Part shown: in pieces, positions 46,706 through 55,746 of the stretch
Numbering within the stretch: position 1 is the stretch's first letter
How the letters are laid out: each line of letters starts with the position of its first letter
Assembly (NCBI RefSeq): GCF_023702715.1
Contig: NZ_CP098480.1
Coordinates: 3,472,001 to 3,536,000, forward strand
Source of the DNA: Acinetobacter sp. C32I
Lineage (GTDB): Bacteria > Pseudomonadota > Gammaproteobacteria > Pseudomonadales > Moraxellaceae
Direction: 5' to 3'
Length of the DNA stretch: 64,000 nt
Notes under the pieces: model-generated
Databases searched by the model: none
Seen by the model: the letters and a program-made list of their open reading frames with translations, nothing else
Told to the model about the DNA's origin: nothing
Translations under genes and position numbers: made by a program

Positions 46706-46766
46706 GATCTATACCCCTTAAAGATAGAGCCGCTTTTATGCAAATTTATGAGAATATTCTCGTAAC

Positions 46767-48230
46767 CTAGCGTGTTGGCTTTTTAGTGTCCTGTTGCGCT
46801 TTCAACTGATCTTGCAGTTCGGCAAGCCGAGCATTTAACAGCTGAATACGTTGTTCCTTCTGACGTAGTGCCAATTCTAACTGTGTTACGTTTCTTTGTA
46901 ATGTAACGGTTTTTTCTCGTGCTGTCATAACTTTTAATGATAAATCGGCACTGGTTTTTTGCTGTAATGTGTCTTTTTTGGCACTTCCTGTACTGGAATC
47001 TTGATTACTCTCAGCCACTAGAGACATTTCAGCTTGTTGTAAGCGATATTTGGCTTTTCCTACGGCTGGACGCTGTGTTTGTGTCGCAATTTGATTAGTG
47101 TTTTTATGCTGCTGTGTAGGTGTGGCAGTAAGATTAAAGTTTAAATGAGAGCCCTGTCTGAGTCGATTAGCATTTCCCCCAATAAAGGCATGTTCATTCT
47201 GCGCTTTGATTTGGTTCATGACCTGAGCAACAGGCTGTTGTGTTTGTCCTGCAATGCGTTGTGCAATGCTCCATAAGGATTCATTGCGCTGCACCACATG
47301 CTGTTGGGCTTTGTCATTGTTTGCTGCTGTGTTAGCAGGCTGTTTCTTTTTGACCGTTTGGGGTGTTTCTCTGACTGGATTAGGTGCTTTTTCTTTGCTC
47401 TCAATCTGTTTAAGTTCAGCAGCTTTTAACTCCTCATCCAATGCAACATTTTGCTTGGTGTCGGTTGTCGCTTTCGCCGTTTGAGTATTTTCCTGTTTGA
47501 CAGGAGGCACTGTTTTTGGCTGCTGTGGTACTTTTTCTGCGATAGGCGTTGCTGGTTGTGGCACGGAGCTTGCTGCTGCCGCTGTCGTTTCTACTTTCAC
47601 TGGCGCCGCAATTGAAACGGCACTGGCTGTTGTCGCAGTCGTACTTGGTTTTGATGTTTCTAATACCGGTGGAAGGGTAAATGGTGCATTCAGAAGCGTT
47701 TCTTGTTTTAAACTTTGCTGTTGTGGATTTGAGTTTGCAACATTAAAGCGTGTACTTTCAGGTAGGTTTAAAGCGATATCTTTTTCACTGACAATAAATT
47801 TGGGTGTCAATGATTGCTCATTGACCGTCTTGGTGATCGGTGCTTTTGCAATTTGACGCATTGGCTGACGAATATGTTTTAAATGAGATGCACCACCTTC
47901 CTGAATTTTTAAAATAATATTCAGCTCAGCATCGGTCATTGGACGTGATGAAGTGATCACAATCACACCTTCACCTTGATTATTTCGGCGGGTAAAAAAA
48001 TTCAGGCTGGATGGGGGCTGATGTGCAGCACCAAGCATCAATAAATCTTCAGGTGTGGCTAAGCTCACGTCTAATTTGGAATTGGCATCGGCTTGGTGAA
48101 AACTCATTTCTGCATAGAGGAGTTCACCAGGCGCAGATTGGATTTGAATTGGATCAAGCGTAATTGCATAAAGGTGTTGCGAAGAAATGATGGCTAAAAT
48201 GGCAATTTTTAATTTGTTATAAACAGTCAT
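46767..48230 (-). CDS. fimV: FimV N-terminal-type protein: periplasmic LysM and coiled coil
   Basis: A 487-residue secreted protein. The signal peptide MTVYNKLKIAILAIISSQHLYA is followed by the FimV N-terminal domain (LDPIQIQSAPGELLYAEMSFHQADANSKLDVSLATPEDLLML ... NNQGEGVIVITSSRPMTDAEL), a Pro/Ala/Thr/Lys-rich linker, a LysM peptidoglycan-binding domain (NESLWSIAQRIAGQTQQPVAQVMNQIKAQNEHAF, about residue 318) and a C-terminal coiled coil (TARE...LNARLAELQDQLKAQQDTKK). It has no second membrane helix, so it stays periplasmic. Between asd and the C-half, as in the asd-fimV-truA order of Pseudomonas. Confidence 0.85.
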   Translation of the reverse strand: MTVYNKLKIAILAIISSQHLYAITLDPIQIQSAPGELLYAEMSFHQADANSKLDVSLATPEDLLMLGAAHQPPSSLNFFTRRNNQGEGVIVITSSRPMTDAELNIILKIQEGGASHLKHIRQPMRQIAKAPITKTVNEQSLTPKFIVSEKDIALNLPESTRFNVANSNPQQQSLKQETLLNAPFTLPPVLETSKPSTTATTASAVSIAAPVKVETTAAAASSVPQPATPIAEKVPQQPKTVPPVKQENTQTAKATTDTKQNVALDEELKAAELKQIESKEKAPNPVRETPQTVKKKQPANTAANNDKAQQHVVQRNESLWSIAQRIAGQTQQPVAQVMNQIKAQNEHAFIGGNANRLRQGSHLNFNLTATPTQQHKNTNQIATQTQRPAVGKAKYRLQQAEMSLVAESNQDSSTGSAKKDTLQQKTSADLSLKVMTAREKTVTLQRNVTQLELALRQKEQRIQLLNARLAELQDQLKAQQDTKKPTR

Positions 48231-48324
48231 CTCGATCCATGAAAAAGTGATGTTATCGTCTGGAAAAAGTATACATTACCGTGATGTAAATGAATTGTAA
48301 ATTATTCATCTTTCATCACAAGAA

Positions 48325-48352
48325 AAAAGCCGATCAAATGTGATCGGCTTTT
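48325..48352. terminator. Terminator between asd and fimV
   Basis: AAAAGCCGATCA-AATG-TGATCGGCTTTT with T-runs both ways. It ends asd, so fimV has its own promoter within 48231-48324. Confidence 0.85.
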
Positions 48353-48371
48353 GATTTTTAGGAATTTTTGC

Positions 48372-49490
48372 TTAAGCGTTCTTGTATTCCACCAGAATAC
48401 GAAGCATACGGCGTAATGGCTCGGCAGCACCCCAAAGCAGTTGGTCACCCACGGTGAATGCACCAAGATATTCTTTACCCATATTCAGTTTGCGTAAACG
48501 GCCAACAGGAACAGTTAAAGTTCCTGTAACTGCAACAGGGGTTAGATCTGTCATAGATGCTTCACGAGTGTTCGGAACTACTTTTGCCCATTGGCTCGAG
48601 TTGCGAATCATGTCTTCGATTTCATCAAGTGGCACATCTTTTTTCAGTTTCAAGGTAATCGCTTGAGAGTGGCAACGCATTGCACCAATACGCACACAGT
48701 GGCCATCAATTGGAACGATTTGCTGATTACCTAAAATCTTGTTGGTTTCAACCTGACCTTTCCATTCTTCTTTCGATTGACCGCTTTCGAGTTGTTTGTC
48801 GATATACGGAATCAATGAACCCGCCAATGGCACGCCAAAGTTTGCTTTCGGGAAGCCTTCGCCACGTTGTAATTCTGCGATTTGACGGTCAATATCAAGA
48901 ATTGCAGATTTAGGGTCATCCAATAAGGTTTTAGTATTGTTATACAAATAACCCATACCTGTGATCAGTTCACGCATGTTCTGCGCACCCGCACCAGACG
49001 CTGCTTGATAGGTCATTGAAGTCGCCCATTCCACTAAATTATTTTGGAACAGTGAACCTAAGCCCATCAACATTAATGAAACGGTACAGTTGCCGCCAAC
49101 GAAAGTTTTAGTACCGTTGACCAAACCATCTTTGATCACGTTTAAGTTGACTGGATCGAGGACAATGATGGCGTCATCTGCCATACGCAGCGTAGATGCG
49201 GCATCAATCCAATAACCATCCCAACCTTCAGCTTTAAGCTTTGGGAAGACTTCAGAGGTATAATCACCACCTTGGCAGGTTAAAATGACATCCATTTGCT
49301 TCAGACTGTTAATGTCTGTTGCATCCATAAGTGCTGGGGCAGTCTTACCACCAAATGAAGGGGCTTCGCCACCCGCATTACTGGTAGAGAAATAGAATGG
49401 CTCGATATGAGCAAAATCATTCTCTTCAACCATACGTTGCATCAGGACAGAACCAACCATCCCACGCCAACCGACCAGACCTACTTTCAT
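48372..49490 (-). CDS. asd: Aspartate-semialdehyde dehydrogenase
   Basis: A 372-residue NADPH enzyme on the path to lysine, diaminopimelate, methionine and threonine. [26 protein letters not shown] is the canonical start with the GxxGxxG loop; the active Cys is in [16 protein letters not shown] (about residue 135), substrate residues in [14 protein letters not shown], and the general-base His in [14 protein letters not shown]. The frame extends 23 codons up, but the ATG at 49490 has GAGG upstream. Divergent from the EEP-fold gene. Confidence 0.97.
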   Translation of the reverse strand: MKVGLVGWRGMVGSVLMQRMVEENDFAHIEPFYFSTSNAGGEAPSFGGKTAPALMDATDINSLKQMDVILTCQGGDYTSEVFPKLKAEGWDGYWIDAASTLRMADDAIIVLDPVNLNVIKDGLVNGTKTFVGGNCTVSLMLMGLGSLFQNNLVEWATSMTYQAASGAGAQNMRELITGMGYLYNNTKTLLDDPKSAILDIDRQIAELQRGEGFPKANFGVPLAGSLIPYIDKQLESGQSKEEWKGQVETNKILGNQQIVPIDGHCVRIGAMRCHSQAITLKLKKDVPLDEIEDMIRNSSQWAKVVPNTREASMTDLTPVAVTGTLTVPVGRLRKLNMGKEYLGAFTVGDQLLWGAAEPLRRMLRILVEYKNA

Positions 49491-49672
49491 GTCATTGTGC
49501 CTCGGTATGTAAAAAAATTTAAAGGGGTTTGAGTGTATCAAAAGTGCCCACAACTGCAAGCTTTACTGAAATAAAACAGTGCGTTTATTGAGTGGAATAT
49601 CTTGTTTATATTAGATAGAAAATTGATAAAGCGGAAACTTTATTGTAAATCTATGCTACCCCAAAGAGAAAA

Positions 49673-50803
49673 ATGAACATGATCGGGATTCAGATTTGCG
49701 CAGCACTGGTGATATGGCTTTCATTCTGGTCTTTGATCCCCAGAGATGAATGGTGGTTTCGGGGAGCAGACTTTCCGAGATTACAAATATTGGCACTCGG
49801 GATCATCACATTTTTTGTGATGTTATTTGTGCTTTCCGATTGGACTTTGAGTACTGAACTGCTCTTTCTTGGGCTGGTTGCAGCGATAGCCTATCAGCTT
49901 AAAATGGTGTTGCCTTATACGCCGTTATGGCGCAAGCAAGTCAAAAAAGTCAAAAAGACACAACTCAATCCAGAGCAACAAATTTCCTTATTGGTGGCAA
50001 ATGTACTGACACCTAATCACAAATATCATCTGTTACTTGAACAGATTGAAATTTTAAAGCCAGATTTAGTGCTTACGCTGGAGTCGAATGCTGAATGGCA
50101 GCAAGCGCTGAGCCCAATTGAAGACGATTATCCTTTCCGTGTGGCAGTACCCTTAGAAAACCTATATGGCATGCATCTTTATAGTCGTTTGCCCTTAAAA
50201 GACACCGAAGTTAAATTTATTTTGAGTAATGAAATTCCATCGATTCATACTGCAGTGACTTTGCCATCAGGTGTGCAAGTGCAGTTGTATTGTTTGCACC
50301 CTAAACCACCGAGTCCAACAGAGGCCAAAGATTCGACCTTAAGAGATGCAGAATTACTGATTGTGGGTGATCAGATTGAAGATATTGATCAGAGCTGTAT
50401 CGTGATGGGGGATTTGAATGATGTGGCATGGTCAAGAACAACGCGTTTATTTCAGCGGATTAGTGGCTTGCTTGATCCTCGAGTCGGGCGCTATTTTATG
50501 AATACCTTCCATGCTGACTATCCTTTATTACGATGGTCGCTGGATCATATCTTTCATAGTACCGATTTTGGTTTGGTCGATATGAAACGCCTGCCACATA
50601 TTGGTTCAGATCATTTTCCGGTCTATGTAGTCTTACAAACAGGACGGGTATTTGAACAGCAGCAACAATCGTTGCAACAGACCGCTGAGGATGAGCAGGA
50701 AGCTCAGGAAGCCATACAAGATGGAATCGAAAAGGCGGAGCAAGAGGAGAAGCCGGTGACAGATCCTTTAGCTCAACCACATAAACAACAAATGGAAAAC
50801 TGA
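49673..50803 (+). CDS. Membrane-anchored endonuclease/exonuclease/phosphatase (EEP) fold protein
   Basis: A 376-residue protein. Three hydrophobic segments (residues about 4-24, 40-58, 62-82) precede an EEP domain with LTLESNAEWQQAL (metal Glu), VMGDLNDVAWSRTTRLF (GDLND) and LPHIGSDHFPVYVVL (SDH). DNase I-like phosphodiesterases or phosphatases of this layout are common in gamma-proteobacteria; the substrate is unknown. The last 45 residues are a Gln/Glu-rich charged tail (QQQQSLQQTAEDEQEAQEAI). No terminator precedes the small RNA locus that follows, so some RNA may come from readthrough. Confidence 0.85.
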   Translation: MNMIGIQICAALVIWLSFWSLIPRDEWWFRGADFPRLQILALGIITFFVMLFVLSDWTLSTELLFLGLVAAIAYQLKMVLPYTPLWRKQVKKVKKTQLNPEQQISLLVANVLTPNHKYHLLLEQIEILKPDLVLTLESNAEWQQALSPIEDDYPFRVAVPLENLYGMHLYSRLPLKDTEVKFILSNEIPSIHTAVTLPSGVQVQLYCLHPKPPSPTEAKDSTLRDAELLIVGDQIEDIDQSCIVMGDLNDVAWSRTTRLFQRISGLLDPRVGRYFMNTFHADYPLLRWSLDHIFHSTDFGLVDMKRLPHIGSDHFPVYVVLQTGRVFEQQQQSLQQTAEDEQEAQEAIQDGIEKAEQEEKPVTDPLAQPHKQQMEN

Positions 50804-50856
50804 TTCAGCGAGAAGATGTGTGCGCAATTAGCTGATTTTAAAGTTTAACTAATCAA

Positions 50857-50874
50857 TGTACGTTATTTCGTACA
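50857..50874. promoter_or_regulatory. GacA-type upstream activating sequence (candidate)
   Basis: TGTACGTTATTTCGTACA is an 18-bp perfect dyad of six-base arms around TTATTT. The GacA box of rsmX/Y/Z promoters is TGTAAG-N6-CTTACA; only one symmetrical position differs. It is centred about 70 bases before the predicted start of the GGA-rich RNA, the spacing normal for GacA boxes. It may alternatively be the operator of another regulator. Confidence 0.55.
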
Positions 50875-50935
50875 TAGATTTAAGTCTGCAACGAATAGTG
50901 CTACATCGTTAAAAGGTTTATTCTATATACATCAG

Positions 50936-51100
50936 CACAAGGACGCAGGAATGGATTTCCGCTTAAGGATAGCAACGCTGAGATGGAAAAGTCATCATGG
51001 ATATGATGCATGCGATGGACGCAGGATAATAAAAGTAGTTTGAAAGCACAACCTCATTTGCCCGAGTTTTGCAGGATGCAGAACTCGGGTTTTAATTTTT
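50936..51100 (+). ncRNA. Candidate CsrA/RsmA-titrating small RNA (RsmX/Y/Z/CsrB-like)
   Basis: An RNA of about 165 bases is inferred from a -10-like TATATA (50924-50929) and the terminator at 51061-51100. It contains nine GGA triplets (50941, 50948, 50953, 50967, 50985, 50999, 51017, 51024, 51074). Several sit in hairpin loops: CATCAT-GGAT-ATGATG (50993-51008), TGCG-ATGGA-CGCA (51011-51023), GGAA-TGGAT-TTCC (50948-50960), and TGCA-GGA-TGCA in the terminator loop. Such loop-displayed GGA motifs are how CsrB/RsmZ RNAs bind and sequester CsrA dimers. No ORF. It lies between two converging coding genes. Confidence 0.7.
51061..51100 (+). terminator. Terminator of the GGA-rich RNA
   Basis: CCCGAGTT (51061-51068) pairs with AACTCGGG (51082-51089), followed by TTTTAATTTTTT. 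Its loop holds TGCA-GGA-TGCA. It would also terminate any transcript of the EEP gene. Confidence 0.9.
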
Positions 51101-51119
51101 TAACCCGATTGTATACCGC

Positions 51120-51848
51120 TTATTGTTGTGGCTTTCTGCCAGAAGGTGGTTCGCTAAGATCTGGTTTTGATGGTGGTAATTTTTCGCCCGATTTAGGGAT
51201 CAGCTGTTGGGTGACTGGAAGATGAATGTCTAAGGTTGGGCAACTGCTCCAATGGGTTTGGGCATCGGGCAAATTAGATGTGTATTGTGTTGGGTAACGA
51301 AGTAATAAAATGTCATCACCTTGTGGAATTTTAAAGTCAAACTCATAGGTTTTAACTTCATAAGGTTGTAAAACCTGCACAGTATATTGCTCTGCCGAAC
51401 ATCTTAAATATTGATCAGGAAGGAAATGTAATTTCCCTGACATTGCCCAAAATTCTACTTGATGACATTGAGGAATTTTTTCAAATATATAATTCGGCGT
51501 TGTATTTTTAATATTGATTTGAACGGTTTGTGAAGGACTACTTTGCTGAGCTCCAGCAATCTGAGGATGCTTAGTCCCAGCATCAATGAAATATATACTA
51601 CGTTGTATGCCAGTACATTCATCATTTACGGCATCAGGGAAGGTAACAAAATAATCATATTGATCTTCCTCTTCATCATCTTTACCTTTATCACCAGTGA
51701 CAGGTGGATTTCCTCCACCAGGTAATGGTTTTTGTGTACCAGAGCCACTGCCACCTAGACTCACATTGGCAACAGAAAAGTTTTCTCCACAGGCGGTTAA
51801 GACAACCACTGAAATGAAGGAAACTGTCGCGAGCAATAAGCTTCTCAT
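51120..51848 (-). CDS. Hypothetical lipoprotein
   Basis: A 242-residue protein with signal MRSLLLATVSFISVVVLTAC, lipobox LTAC. After a Gly/Pro/Asp-rich linker (GGSGSGTQKPLPGGGNPP, KGKDDEEEDQYDY) comes a beta-rich domain with four Cys (NDECTGIQ, IPQCHQVEF, YLRCSAEQ, WSSCPTLD) that may form disulfides, and a Pro/Ser/Lys-rich end. No family recognised. It lies two bases after the DUF6502 gene, so it belongs to that operon. Confidence 0.7.
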   Translation of the reverse strand: MRSLLLATVSFISVVVLTACGENFSVANVSLGGSGSGTQKPLPGGGNPPVTGDKGKDDEEEDQYDYFVTFPDAVNDECTGIQRSIYFIDAGTKHPQIAGAQQSSPSQTVQINIKNTTPNYIFEKIPQCHQVEFWAMSGKLHFLPDQYLRCSAEQYTVQVLQPYEVKTYEFDFKIPQGDDILLLRYPTQYTSNLPDAQTHWSSCPTLDIHLPVTQQLIPKSGEKLPPSKPDLSEPPSGRKPQQ

Positions 51849-51850
51849 TG

Positions 51851-52729
51851 TTATTTATCCTTAAAAATATAAGGCACTTGTAGTTTTATCTGAGTATCGT
51901 ACTGGTAGACACCAAAGCGAAATTGATAATAAGCATCATCTTTTTCTTGGTCTTGATCACAATGCTGAATCGCGGCATTTAAAAGTTGTTTTGCCATGTC
52001 TTGCCAAAGTGTAATACACAACTGCCGAAGTGCCTCAACAGATTGTGCTGTTAATTTTTCGGCATGTACAGCTTGTTCGAGATGGGTAAAGGGTTTCTCA
52101 CTGATAAAGTTATCAATCCCTGCAGCCAAATGGTCACTGAGATTGGCAGAAAACAGAGCTTTACTTTCTTGCATTTGGTTATCTGGGGTAAAGCTATGTT
52201 GTTGTAATACGACCTCTTGATCGATTTGAACAACTACACCTAAACGCTGTAATTCAAACAAAATCGAGCGCGGATGCTTTTCTGTTGAAATGTGTTTAAC
52301 CAAGGCTTCAAAACTATTTTCCTCACCGGAAACAGGAATTTGATGGGGGAGATCAAGGGCAATCCAGCGGGCAATGACGCGGGCAGGAACACTAATGGCA
52401 AAATTAGGAGTCTCATTGGTGACTTGATTGGCTTGTTGTCGAAAAGCGCTGACATCTTTGCGATGCAGTCCAGAGAGTAAGCTGACTGCTGAATCGGTTT
52501 TATTCTGTTTGATTCGTTCTAATTCAACCAAGGCTTGTTCATAAAAAATTGGTTTTAGCGCAGCCACGAAATCGGTATAGCCAACACCTGAATGGATTAA
52601 CCAACGTGCAATCTGCTGCATCATGGGATAAATGCTATCCAATGTGGTTTCTGCATCTTGCGGAATCACACCTTGTGCATTCAATTCAGATGACGCTGTG
52701 TTGATGACTTGGTCTGTTGGTTTTACCAT
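51851..52729 (-). CDS. DUF6502-like protein
   Basis: A 292-residue soluble protein. The segment MMQQIARWLIHSGVGYTDFVAALKPIFYEQAL and SAVSLLSGLHRKDVSAFRQ (about residues 83-100), followed by VPARVIARWIALDL, is reminiscent of the DUF6502 family, which begins with a helix-turn-helix-like region and a SGLHRKDV motif. Function unknown; a DNA-binding role is possible. It is 49 bases after the JmjC-type gene and two before the lipoprotein gene, forming one operon. Confidence 0.6.
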   Translation of the reverse strand: MVKPTDQVINTASSELNAQGVIPQDAETTLDSIYPMMQQIARWLIHSGVGYTDFVAALKPIFYEQALVELERIKQNKTDSAVSLLSGLHRKDVSAFRQQANQVTNETPNFAISVPARVIARWIALDLPHQIPVSGEENSFEALVKHISTEKHPRSILFELQRLGVVVQIDQEVVLQQHSFTPDNQMQESKALFSANLSDHLAAGIDNFISEKPFTHLEQAVHAEKLTAQSVEALRQLCITLWQDMAKQLLNAAIQHCDQDQEKDDAYYQFRFGVYQYDTQIKLQVPYIFKDK

Positions 52730-52778
52730 TAGAACACCTTAAGAACGGATTCGGTTAAGTCATTGGCTGACACAATTT

Positions 52779-54020
52779 TTAATGCCCGCTTAGTGAAGGA
52801 AAGGATTCAGCGCCCGCATTATCGATATTGAAATGAGTAAAAGAAACACTCATAGAAATGTCTAAACTTTCGACACAATGCCACCAACCTAGTGGAATGA
52901 ATAAGGCCTCGCCCTCATTCAGGATACATTCGATTTTGCTGCTATGGGCAAAATCTGGAAATGATTTCACTATATCAGGACGATGAGGATCGCCAATTTT
53001 ACTAAATACGGCGACATCATTATAGAGGTGTGGTGTTTGCATTGCAGGAATCAGGGTGACTTTTTTCCGTCCATAAATTTGTACTAAAAAGTTATTGGTC
53101 AAATCATGGTGTAAGGGAGTAAAGGCACCTTTAGGGCCAAACCAGATGAAGCTACGATCATAGACTTGGGCGTGGTCCGTATAGCCATGAAAATGATCAA
53201 TATCTTGAAACAATGCAGCCAGACTAGATTGGCTAGCTTTGGCATTGTTCGCTGTCATATAAAAATTATTGGAATGTGGGGTTTGTTCGATTAAATCAAC
53301 AAAATCACTCATTCGCATTTTGGTTTTATGTTGAATCGAGTTACGTTCAAATAAAGGGTCTTGTTCACGATTGAACTGAACTTCAATTTCTTGTGTACCG
53401 ACAGCCTGTTTGAAATATTGTGGTGACCATTTTTGTAAAGCAGGCCAATGCTGGATAGCATCAGTCAAAATCACAGGTAAGTTTCGGCTGTAATACTGTT
53501 GGATAAAATCTGCAAAATCAGGTTTTGAAACTCGCTTAATCTGCTGATATTCAGGATTTAAACGGGCAAAACGATCTAAAGTATGCAGCAGCCAATTACG
53601 TTTTTTGAGCAGGAAGTGCTGCTCTTCGGCGATTTGAAAATAAGGATGCTGCTTTAACTGTACCCATTCGAATGCAATATCGTTTTCATTCAATCCTTGC
53701 TTCATCAATGACTGATAAATCTCAGCTTTGCTTAAACCATCCAGTAGCATCTGAGCCAACCATTTTTTTTGCTCTGGTGTAAATGTACTGCTGAGTTGGG
53801 TTTGTTCTGCAGCTGCTGCCTGTTCAAGTTCTCGGTAGTGCTGCTCTTCAGTGTATATCGGAGCAGAAAAATCTTTATTCAGGTCAATTAAACCTTCACG
53901 CAACAGAATATTGGCTAAATCAATTGGCGCACAACCGCGCTCTAAATTTTCCTCTAACCATGCCTGCCATTCTTTCGGTAAAGCATTGAATTGTCTTGCT
54001 AAGTTTTCTTGAGCATCCAT
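52779..54020 (-). CDS. Cupin-like JmjC-domain protein
   Basis: A 413-residue protein with a helical N-terminal half of unknown kind and a C-terminal cupin/JmjC dioxygenase domain: NLPVILTDAIQHWPALQKWS, EVQFNREQD, the metal His and Asp in AFTPLHHDLTNNFLVQIYGRKKVTLIPA, and the last His in GEALFIPLGWWHCVESLDISMSVSFTHF. The Fe(II)/2-oxoglutarate H-x-D...H triad is complete, so it is likely a protein or peptide hydroxylase. The start is unclear: an ATG at 54020 and a TTG at 54029, both with poorly spaced ribosome binding sites. Head of a three-gene operon. Confidence 0.85.
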   Translation of the reverse strand: MDAQENLARQFNALPKEWQAWLEENLERGCAPIDLANILLREGLIDLNKDFSAPIYTEEQHYRELEQAAAAEQTQLSSTFTPEQKKWLAQMLLDGLSKAEIYQSLMKQGLNENDIAFEWVQLKQHPYFQIAEEQHFLLKKRNWLLHTLDRFARLNPEYQQIKRVSKPDFADFIQQYYSRNLPVILTDAIQHWPALQKWSPQYFKQAVGTQEIEVQFNREQDPLFERNSIQHKTKMRMSDFVDLIEQTPHSNNFYMTANNAKASQSSLAALFQDIDHFHGYTDHAQVYDRSFIWFGPKGAFTPLHHDLTNNFLVQIYGRKKVTLIPAMQTPHLYNDVAVFSKIGDPHRPDIVKSFPDFAHSSKIECILNEGEALFIPLGWWHCVESLDISMSVSFTHFNIDNAGAESFPSLSGH

Positions 54021-54156
54021 ACCTTCCAACCATCCATAAAAAATGATTTTGACCTTTCGTTATTAATTTACGCATAAACATATTTGCACTCAAGCATAAA
54101 AGTGTTAAATTTTCACATACATGAATATGTGAAAAAATCACACAGAGGGTGATGCA

Positions 54157-55728
54157 ATGAAAAATATATGGACACAATTAGCACTTAGCGTAACCTGCGC
54201 GATCTTGGTGGGGTGTGGATCTGATAATGATTCGGATTCAACACCTACGCCGACTCCAACACCGACTCCGACGCCAACACCGACTCCGACGCCAACACCA
54301 ACTCCTACACCGACTCCGACGCCAACACCGACACCAACGCCGACTCCAACACCAACGCCGACCCCAGTCGTGGCTGATCGTTTTGTCGGTTCATGGCTGG
54401 GTGGATTCTGTCATAAGGGAGCACGAACTAATTTAACGGTTCATAAAGCGTCCGAAAACAGCGTTCGCTTTACCATTGAAACCCGTCAATTTGAAAAAGA
54501 GGATTGTACTGGTGCAGTCATTAAAAATTACGATGTTGCATCGGATGATGCACTAATTAGCGAGATTGCGGCGACTGAAACCAGCGGTACAACCACGGCA
54601 AACCGAGTGAAATATAGTGATCGCTATCGACCAAATGGAATTGCTTCAGCTTATGCCTTTAAAGGCGATGGCATGTGTGCTGTGAGTGAAACAGCGAGTA
54701 TCAAAGATATTCAAACGTATATGGATTCAGTCGATCCATCTAAAGTTGTCACTTGTTATACCCGTACTAATGTCGAAGGCTATAGCTTATTGAAACCGAC
54801 TGTGAGTAAAGCAACGGCAAGTTATCGTCTACTCGATAATCAAACGTCTTGGGCCAATTTCTTGGCGCAAGCCAATGAGCAGGGGAGTCAAGGTTTTGCC
54901 TTAGCGGGCAGTTCTTTGGATGTGAAAAAAGCCAATAGCGATTTCCCTGAACCTAAAAACTTATATGTTAAAAATAATGCTTCAACCGATACTTATAGTT
55001 ACAAAATCGTTGATGTAACCACCAATGTAGTTGCGAATGTTTATCTATTCTGGTTAGCAGAGATTAAAAAACAAGGTGCATTAGGATTTGCGTATAAATC
55101 GTCATTGGGTGAAGATCCAAGCAACACCTATAAATATTTATTTGTTAAAAATGATAAGAAACCAGCGACGTATAGCTATGACAATCGTTTCATCCTAAAT
55201 AGTAATGCGAATCGGACCAATATTTTGGCAGCGTTTAATGAGTTGGGAGCACAAGGTTGTAAACTGATTTTCGCAGGCAGTACCTTTACCAATAATGGGA
55301 CAAGCAACGGAACATTCTATGTACCCACCTGTGTCAACAGCAGTACCCACAATGGCACCTATAGTTACCGCTATTTTGAGATGCCAGAAACAGATGCTGG
55401 ATTCTATGATGATAACCCAACCAAACTGGATTTATTACTGAAACAACAAGCAGCGGAAGGCTATCACCTGATTGATAAAGACAATGCGATTGGGTTCTTT
55501 AATACCAAAGGCTATTTATTTGAACGCGATAGTGAAAGCACAGCCAGCATTGAATCAAAAGTCTTTAAAGAAGATGCGATTTATAAATTGGATTTACCGA
55601 GCGAGATTCAAAACCGTTTACAAGATCAAGGTAACTTGGGTTGGTTTATTAATGTTAAATTGGGTTCGGTGTATAGCAACACCTCAACTTATTTTGATTT
55701 AAGTACGGGGGTGATTTTCCCGAATTAA
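54157..55728 (+). CDS. Pro-Thr-repeat lipoprotein with tandem repeat units
   Basis: A 523-residue lipoprotein. Signal [20 protein letters not shown] ends in lipobox LVGC. Residues 29-70 are 21 uninterrupted Thr-Pro pairs (54241-54366). A Cys-containing globular domain follows to about residue 205. From about residue 210 there are roughly five units of 60-90 residues, each with Y-Y strands ([24 protein letters not shown]), a helix ending in a Q/E-G..G pattern ([45 protein letters not shown]) and a strand such as YLFVKND. The pattern resembles DUF4177-like beta-alpha-beta units. Surface-exposed role inferred. Confidence 0.75.
   Translation: MKNIWTQLALSVTCAILVGCGSDNDSDSTPTPTPTPTPTPTPTPTPTPTPTPTPTPTPTPTPTPTPTPTPVVADRFVGSWLGGFCHKGARTNLTVHKASENSVRFTIETRQFEKEDCTGAVIKNYDVASDDALISEIAATETSGTTTANRVKYSDRYRPNGIASAYAFKGDGMCAVSETASIKDIQTYMDSVDPSKVVTCYTRTNVEGYSLLKPTVSKATASYRLLDNQTSWANFLAQANEQGSQGFALAGSSLDVKKANSDFPEPKNLYVKNNASTDTYSYKIVDVTTNVVANVYLFWLAEIKKQGALGFAYKSSLGEDPSNTYKYLFVKNDKKPATYSYDNRFILNSNANRTNILAAFNELGAQGCKLIFAGSTFTNNGTSNGTFYVPTCVNSSTHNGTYSYRYFEMPETDAGFYDDNPTKLDLLLKQQAAEGYHLIDKDNAIGFFNTKGYLFERDSESTASIESKVFKEDAIYKLDLPSEIQNRLQDQGNLGWFINVKLGSVYSNTSTYFDLSTGVIFPN
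54241..54366 (+). repeat. Thr-Pro dipeptide-coding repeat
   Basis: Twenty-one consecutive six-base units encode Thr-Pro using mixed third bases (ACA, ACG, ACT, ACC with CCA, CCG, CCT), built partly on a longer period of ACACCGACTCCGACGCCA. Prone to length change by slippage or unequal recombination in frame. Confidence 0.9.
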
Positions 55729-55746
55729 TTGTTGTTATTGTTTTAG

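Noticed and set aside
46705..46767. Frameshift joining the two fimV halves
   Set aside because: The second gene has its own AGGGG site and starts with its own membrane helix, and the gap is non-coding, so two true genes are more likely.
54241..54366. CRISPR-like array
   Set aside because: The short periodic sequence is an in-frame Thr-Pro codon repeat inside a lipoprotein gene, with no spacers and no cas genes.
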